A stretch of DNA of 64,000 bases, taken from Ignavibacteriales bacterium (GTDB taxonomy: Bacteria > Bacteroidota > Ignavibacteria > Ignavibacteriales > Ignavibacteriaceae). How positions within the stretch are numbered: position 1 is the first letter of the stretch; the number at the start of each line of letters is the position of its first letter. The DNA lies in the NCBI GenBank assembly GCA_003538625.1, contig DPRR01000028.1, positions 1-64,000 on the forward strand, given 5' to 3'. The translations under genes were made by a program, and so were the position numbers. Of this stretch, positions 59,569-64,000 are shown piece after piece. The notes below the pieces were generated by a model that saw only the letters and a program-made list of their open reading frames with translations, had not been told where the DNA came from and ran no database searches.

Positions 59569-60867
59569 TTATTTTAAATAAATCATCTTTTTAGTTTCAA
59601 CAAAAGAACCAGCTCTTATTTGATAATAATAAACACCGCTGGAAAGTTTACTTGCATCAAAGTTTATCTCATAATTTCCCGCATTTCGATATTCATTTAC
59701 AAGTGTTATAACTTCGTTACCAAGAACATCATAAACTTTTAATGTTTGCCAACTGCCAACTGGAGACTGCCAACTGATTTTTGTACTTGGATTTAACGGG
59801 TTTGGATAGTTTTGGAATAATACAAACTCAGAAACAGTTGGATGATCTTCACTTATATTAGTAATCCCGCCACCATTAATAGTCTTGTAAATCCTACCAT
59901 TTCGTCCTACAGTGTAACCAACACTTTCATTTATCATTGAAATTGATTCAAATCCCAATGCATCCTGAATTGGCGACTGATCCATCCAATTAGTTCCTCC
60001 ATTGGAAGTATTAGCAAGCATTGCACCACCGTCATTTGAACCTGCAAACCAGCCTAATTGTGAGTTAAGCATTTCGATTTCTCTAATGCTGCATGTTGTG
60101 AAGGAATCCAGATTTTGTGTTTGCCAAGTAAGTCCGCCATTAATAGTTCTTGCTATTAATGTATTTGCAGCTATACCACCTACGATCCAACCGCTATCCG
60201 GGGATGTGAATTGTATATCACGACACGGTGTGGAAAAGTTTGGAATTGCGACAATGCTATCCTGAAATGTCCAATTAAAACCGCCATCAGTAGTATTATA
60301 AACCCATCCCATATAACTAACGGCCCATCCTCTTAATGAATCGACAAATGAAATCCCTTCAAAATCATAACCTGAATTTGCCAGATAAACTGATGCAATA
60401 GTATTCCAGGTTTGTCCTCCATCAATTGTTCTTCTTACTATACCACTATCTATAGAGCTAACTGTGCCACAGGCAGCAAACCCTAAAAGTTCATTAACAA
60501 ATTTGAAATCATAGTAGAAGTAATCTGTGGTATCTGCATAATACCAGTTAGTACCCCCATCAGTAGTTCGCCTTATCCCATATCCTGTATAATCAGCATA
60601 GATAGCCGTAAGGGAATCAATTGCATAAAGAGCCTCACATCCACTACCAAGAACCGGATCCTGAGTTTCCCAGTTAGCACCGCCGTCAGTAGTCTTATAT
60701 ACAAAGTTTTCACCAACAACCCAGCCGGTAGTTTCTGAAACGAATCTCACCATATGCAGATCTTCACTAGAAGGAAATGTAGCCTGATTCCATTGACCCC
60801 ATGAAAAAGAAGATGCTAACAACCCGATAAACAGAACTGAAAGAATATTTAATTTTGAAATTTTCAT
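59569..60867 (-). CDS. T9SS cargo: YCF48/BNR-type propeller protein
   Basis: A 432-residue exported protein: signal peptide (ILSVLFIGLLASSFS), then six or so repeats of the YCF48-like pattern T-x-D-G-G-x-x-W (KTTDGGANWETQ, RTTDGGTNWYYA, RTIDGGQTWNTI, NTTDGGFNWTFQ, RTINGGLTWQTQ, NTSNGGTNWMDQ) alternating with G-W-x-V/A-G. A seven-bladed propeller is expected. A T9SS sorting domain ends in TKKMIYLK. It lacks the 27-base insert seen in two neighbours and so shows the original state of that position. The next gene in the transcript starts 10 bases after it. Confidence 0.87.
   Translation of the reverse strand: MKISKLNILSVLFIGLLASSFSWGQWNQATFPSSEDLHMVRFVSETTGWVVGENFVYKTTDGGANWETQDPVLGSGCEALYAIDSLTAIYADYTGYGIRRTTDGGTNWYYADTTDYFYYDFKFVNELLGFAACGTVSSIDSGIVRRTIDGGQTWNTIASVYLANSGYDFEGISFVDSLRGWAVSYMGWVYNTTDGGFNWTFQDSIVAIPNFSTPCRDIQFTSPDSGWIVGGIAANTLIARTINGGLTWQTQNLDSFTTCSIREIEMLNSQLGWFAGSNDGGAMLANTSNGGTNWMDQSPIQDALGFESISMINESVGYTVGRNGRIYKTINGGGITNISEDHPTVSEFVLFQNYPNPLNPSTKISWQSPVGSWQTLKVYDVLGNEVITLVNEYRNAGNYEINFDASKLSSGVYYYQIRAGSFVETKKMIYLK
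59747..59776. repeat. 14-bp repeat pair in the sorting domain
   Basis: On the coding strand CAGTTGGCAGTCTC, then CAGTTGGCAGTTGGCA, encoding SWQSPVGSWQ. This copy matches the unit most closely. Confidence 0.8.
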
Positions 60868-60877
60868 TTTATTACCT

Positions 60878-62152
60878 TTATTTAATTAATAACATCTTTT
60901 TCGTTTGCACATATTCACCAGCTCTTATTTGATAATAATAAACTCCGCTGGAAAGTTTACTTGCATCAAAGTTTATCTCATAACTTCCCGCATTTCGATA
61001 TTCATTTACAAGAGTTGCAACTTCATTACCAAGTACATCAAATATTTTTAATGTTTGCCAACTGCTGACTGGAGACTGCCAAATGATTTTTGTACTTGGG
61101 TTAAAAGGGTTTGGGTAGTTTTGAGATAAAGAAAATTCTTTTGGTAAAATTTCTTCGTCTTCTACGTCTGATGGATGTCCTTCTCCACTTATTGGAATTG
61201 ATTTGCTGAACGAATAAATATTCCCATCTAAAAAAGTAAAAACAAATCGTAAAGTATCTTTAAAATAATTTTGCACTTCTAGATCACAGAAGGGACAAAG
61301 ATCCACATTGAAGAAAGAAACGTTTATGGAATCGTGGGGAGAAATAATTATCCCTAATGTATCTCCCATAAATCCGGGTACAGATTGAACAAGGTAAAAT
61401 GGATATTCAAACCCTGGTTTGTTAAAGTTTCCCCAATATCCATAAAAAGAACCAACAGAAATTATTGAATCTACTTTTACAGCATAATCTGAAGCGTTAA
61501 TAATTTTTGTTGATCCTGAGTCTGAAAGTGTTGGGATATAAATGCTGTCTTCAGAAAAAACAATTTCTTCCGGGTACGGATATAAACTACCATACCGCAC
61601 TCCATCAATCTTTACCCCGGTTAAGTATATCCACATTCCCTCATTAAGTTTTCCGCATTTTTTTGATAAATGATTGTACTCAGGAATTACGTTGTAGTTT
61701 GTATCTCCTGTAGAAGTATTAAAACTAAAATTCCTTAGAACATAAACAGTATCGTTAGAAAGAAATGTGTCTTTAATTACTATACTGTCAATTCTTTGTC
61801 CGTCAATAATGTTGCCTTCGGAAGTAGTAAAAAACTTTTTACCAATTTGCCAGTTAAAATTAAAGAGAAGAGAATCCTGATTATTTTGGTCAAAGACATA
61901 ATAAGTGCTGTCACCTTCAATTCTTTCGTACAAGTTTGTGGATGCGTTGAGGTTAAACCACGGCTGATAGTACTTCCTTTCAAAGTATTCTTTTCCATTA
62001 AACGTAACTTTTTTTGTGGTAAGAATAATCCATTCCGAATTGCCTTCATAAGAATATTGTACAGCATTGCCAATTCTTAAAAGCTGCGTTTGAGAGTATT
62101 GAGCGGAAGATAAAATTAAAACACAAAACAATATTAATATCAAAATTTTCAT
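60878..62152 (-). CDS. T9SS cargo of unknown fold, paralogue A
   Basis: A 424-residue exported protein: signal peptide (LILILFCVLILSSAQYS), an N-terminal domain with ERKYY and YFVFDQNNQDSLLFNFNW, a central region with TLSDSGSTKIINASD (an N-terminal Ig-like strand of the Abnormal-spindle/MSP type), and a T9SS sorting domain. It is clearly a tandem duplicate of the gene that precedes it in the transcript: the first 80 bases and the segment KFGIIISPHDSINVSF are almost the same. Function unknown. Confidence 0.82.
   Translation of the reverse strand: MKILILILFCVLILSSAQYSQTQLLRIGNAVQYSYEGNSEWIILTTKKVTFNGKEYFERKYYQPWFNLNASTNLYERIEGDSTYYVFDQNNQDSLLFNFNWQIGKKFFTTSEGNIIDGQRIDSIVIKDTFLSNDTVYVLRNFSFNTSTGDTNYNVIPEYNHLSKKCGKLNEGMWIYLTGVKIDGVRYGSLYPYPEEIVFSEDSIYIPTLSDSGSTKIINASDYAVKVDSIISVGSFYGYWGNFNKPGFEYPFYLVQSVPGFMGDTLGIIISPHDSINVSFFNVDLCPFCDLEVQNYFKDTLRFVFTFLDGNIYSFSKSIPISGEGHPSDVEDEEILPKEFSLSQNYPNPFNPSTKIIWQSPVSSWQTLKIFDVLGNEVATLVNEYRNAGSYEINFDASKLSSGVYYYQIRAGEYVQTKKMLLIK
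61056..61085. repeat. 14-bp repeat pair in the sorting domain, with one change
   Basis: As at 54893, but with C to A in the first unit, so the protein reads IWQSPVSSWQ in place of SWQSPV. Confidence 0.75.
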
Positions 62153-62169
62153 AAAAACCCCTTATAAAA

Positions 62170-63474
62170 TTATTTTAGATAAATCATTTTCTTAGTTTCA
62201 ACAAAGCCTTGTCCTGAGCTTGTCGAAGGATCACCAGCTCTTAGCTGGTAATAATAAACTCCGCTTGAAAGTTTTTCCGCATTGAATTCGGTTTCATATT
62301 TCCCGGCCTCTCTATACTCATTAACGAGTGCTACAACTTCGTTACCGAGAACATCAAATATTTTTAATGTTTGCCAACCGCCTACTGGCGACTGCCAACT
62401 GATTTTTGTACTCGGATTAAATGGATTTGGATAGTTTTGTAGTAACGCAAATTCACTTGGTAAAACGTTCTCACCCTCAGCATCTGATGGATAACCTTCT
62501 CCGCTTATCTGTATTGATTTATTGAATGAATACACATTTCCTTCCATAAAAGTAAAAACAAATCGTAAAGTATCTTTAAAATAATCCTGCACTTCATAAT
62601 CACATATCGGGCAGAGATCAACATTTGAAAATGAAACATTTATTGAATCGTGTGGAGGTAATACTATTCCTAATGTATCTCCTGTAAAACCTGGTGCGGT
62701 CTGGACAAAATAAAAAGGATATTCAAATCCCGGTTTCGAAAAATTACCATGGTAACCATAAAAAGAACCAACAGAAATAATAGAATCTATTCTCACTGGA
62801 ATTTCTGATGTATTAATAATTTTTGTTGAACCCGAGTCTGCAAGTGTTTGGATGTAAAGACTATCTTCAGAAAATATTATTTCTTCAGGATACGGCATAA
62901 TATCTCCATATCTAACACCATCTATTTTAGCACCCGCTAAAGAAATAAATATTCCATAATCGGTTCTACCAAGTTTTTTAGAATGTCTAGTATGACAATG
63001 AGCACCCCAACAATAACTGGTATCACCTGTTGCAACATTGATTGAATAAAGAATAATACGATAAAGCGTATCCTGTGGAATTAATATTGAAGAAATTTCT
63101 ATGCTATCAATTCTTTTTTCATATATAGTAGTATTACCTACATTATTACTATAAGTCACTGTTCCAACCGGCCAATTGAAATTGAATGCTAGTGAGTCTG
63201 TATTCGTCGAAGATAAAACATAGTATGATGAATCGCCTTCTATTCTTTCATATGAAACTCTATAATCTGAAAATGGCCCTGTCCATTCTAATTTTCTTTT
63301 TAAATATTGTTTCCCATTAATTGTTACTTTATCAACGGTAATATCAGCAGAAATTAGACCAAAAGGCCATTCACCAAATGCAGTAGCATTTCCAACTCTT
63401 AAAAGCTGCGTTTGAGAGTATTGAGCGGAAGATAAAATTAAAACACAAAACAATATTAATATCAAATTTTTCAT
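62170..63474 (-). CDS. T9SS cargo of unknown fold, paralogue B
   Basis: A 434-residue exported protein and tandem sister of the gene that follows it. Signal peptide and following QTQLLRVGNA are shared; the middle has the same PYPEEIIFSEDSLYIQTLADSGSTKIIN block and a CPICDYEVQDYFKDTLRFVF block. It ends in a T9SS sorting domain with the 27-base repeat inserted in frame (DPSTSSGQG). First gene of an operon of four cargo genes with gaps of 10-17 bases. Its promoter should lie in the 88 bases before it. Confidence 0.82.
   Translation of the reverse strand: MKNLILILFCVLILSSAQYSQTQLLRVGNATAFGEWPFGLISADITVDKVTINGKQYLKRKLEWTGPFSDYRVSYERIEGDSSYYVLSSTNTDSLAFNFNWPVGTVTYSNNVGNTTIYEKRIDSIEISSILIPQDTLYRIILYSINVATGDTSYCWGAHCHTRHSKKLGRTDYGIFISLAGAKIDGVRYGDIMPYPEEIIFSEDSLYIQTLADSGSTKIINTSEIPVRIDSIISVGSFYGYHGNFSKPGFEYPFYFVQTAPGFTGDTLGIVLPPHDSINVSFSNVDLCPICDYEVQDYFKDTLRFVFTFMEGNVYSFNKSIQISGEGYPSDAEGENVLPSEFALLQNYPNPFNPSTKISWQSPVGGWQTLKIFDVLGNEVVALVNEYREAGKYETEFNAEKLSSGVYYYQLRAGDPSTSSGQGFVETKKMIYLK
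62206..62232. repeat. 27-bp in-frame repeat element, copy 2
   Basis: On the coding strand GATCCTTCGACAAGCTCAGG then ACAAGGC, giving DPSTSSGQG between RAG and FVETKK. The core CCTTCGACAAGCTCAGGACA is, from memory, a repeat met in many unrelated bacterial genomes, usually outside genes. Confidence 0.8.
62372..62401. repeat. 14-bp repeat pair in the sorting domain
   Basis: On the coding strand CAGTTGGCAGTCGC, then CAGTAGGCGGTTGGCA, encoding SWQSPVGGWQ. Slightly more diverged than the others. Confidence 0.75.
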
Positions 63475-63562
63475 AAAAACCCCTTGAAAATGTGACTTTA
63501 ATGTAAGAAGCTAAACTTGCAATGTCAATCAAAAGTAATTTGCTAAACCACAAACACTTTTG

Positions 63563-63922
63563 CTACTTCAAATTCTCATTCTTCTTAATCTCAACAAATC
63601 TATGAACCTCCTCCACCTGTGCAAGAGTAAGCCCTCGCAGTTCCTCGCTAAGCACAACAATTTTTTTATCCTTTATCAGCTTACTCATCTCAAACTTTTT
63701 TGGATCACCTAAAGTCGTATCAGGCTCCCATTCAAGTATATCATGCGGAGTGCAATTTAAAAGCAAACACAACTTCTCTAATCTTGCTAATTGTATTGCC
63801 TTTATTTTTCCTGTCACAATCTTCGAAGCTGTATTGGTCGTAAAACCATTCTTTCTTAAAAATGCGTTCGGTTTAACAATTGATTTTGCAGCAAAGATTG
63901 CATTAGCATTTAATTTTAACAT
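63563..63922 (-). CDS. XRE-family transcriptional regulator
   Basis: A 119-residue protein with an XRE helix-turn-helix about 10-65: IVKPNAFLRKNGFTTNTASKIVTGKIKAIQLARLEKLCLLLNCTPHDILEWEPD. The second half, with LIKDKKIVVLSEELRGLTLAQVEEVHRFVEIKK, is helical and charged. The first part matches a Cro/CI-type subfamily common in the Bacteroidota. A strong AAGGAG lies six bases before the ATG and fixes the start. Target genes are unknown; the following cargo operon lies 88 bases away on the same strand. The window ends 78 bases upstream, in AT-rich DNA with no clear promoter. Confidence 0.88.
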   Translation of the reverse strand: MLKLNANAIFAAKSIVKPNAFLRKNGFTTNTASKIVTGKIKAIQLARLEKLCLLLNCTPHDILEWEPDTTLGDPKKFEMSKLIKDKKIVVLSEELRGLTLAQVEEVHRFVEIKKNENLK

Positions 63923-64000
63923 AATTGCTCCTTCTTATAATGATTGTATGACCTTTTCCTCTAATATAATTCAAAATCAAATAATTTATCAAAATTATTG

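Noticed and set aside
63563..63922. XRE regulator as antitoxin of an unseen toxin
   Set aside because: No toxin-like gene lies on the visible side; the other side is outside the window, so no call is made.

Overview
The window looks like a chromosomal segment from a member of the Ignavibacteriota or a close relative in the Bacteroidota/Chlorobi group. It is AT-rich. Seven large secreted proteins near its right end close with the type IX secretion C-terminal sorting domain in the form usual for that group (NYPNPFNPST, then a V-L-G-N-E strand, then GVYYYQ-RAG, then a T-K-K end). The core genes agree with this: proS, ppa, pepT, a Thermus/Rickettsia-type icd with a C-terminal extension, class II photolyase, a CitMHS_2-type antiporter and DUF2911. 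The assignment rests on protein style only; no rRNA, tRNA or CRISPR array was seen.

Layout. 1-5.0 kb is an accessory, defence-like stretch on the + strand. It holds a zinc-ribbon/TIR protein, a small membrane protein with a possible divergent 31-residue peptide, and a large DNA methyltransferase with a possible C-terminal nuclease fold. Three copies of a palindromic repeat lie among these genes. 5.0-12.3 kb holds a six-repeat Myb/SANT-like DNA-binding protein, proS, an ion antiporter, ppa, a Na/Ca exchanger, a zinc-ribbon protein and a U32 (TrhP-like) protein. 12.4-20.7 kb is a - strand surface-polysaccharide cluster (rfbA, rfbC, sugar aminotransferase, Wzi-like barrel, fcl, gmd). A four-helix-bundle gene bracketed by inverted octamer arrays interrupts it, and pepT follows it. 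20.8-32.5 kb is housekeeping (mgtE, pdxB-like, trhO, icd, a sensor kinase, phr, xthA). 32.7-37.6 kb is a metal-homeostasis block: an ArsP_2-type exporter, FeoB as two same-frame reading frames separated by one TAA, a membrane-anchored DtxR-FeoA fusion, and a DtxR regulator with a palindrome in front of it. 37.7-40.5 kb carries a CarH-like B12 photosensor module without a DNA-binding domain, downstream of a corrinoid adenosyltransferase. 40.6-49.0 kb has a sirtuin, a YhaM-like nuclease, ugd, a hybrid kinase with a degenerate receiver, and a TonB-dependent receptor. 49.0-49.6 kb is a HigBA toxin-antitoxin pair with a clear operator. 49.7-63.5 kb is a run of seven type IX secretion cargo genes, the last four (in map order) forming an operon. 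An XRE regulator closes the window.

The most unusual signal is at DNA level inside the sorting domains. Short dispersed repeats have been taken into the coding sequence. A 14-bp unit (CAGTTGGCAGTCTC-like) is read in one frame in six genes and in another frame at another site in a seventh, and also occurs outside genes at the left edge. A 27-bp element resembling a repeat seen in many bacterial genomes (core CCTTCGACAAGCTCAGGACA) is inserted in frame near the end of two sorting domains, where a sister gene has a single serine codon. This suggests the sorting-domain loops act as a tolerated landing site for small repeats, and that the domains are kept alike by recombination.

Other points worth a second look are the FeoB split by one in-frame stop, the DtxR-FeoA membrane fusion, the HTH-less CarH-like protein, and the four-helix-bundle cassette between gmd and fcl.
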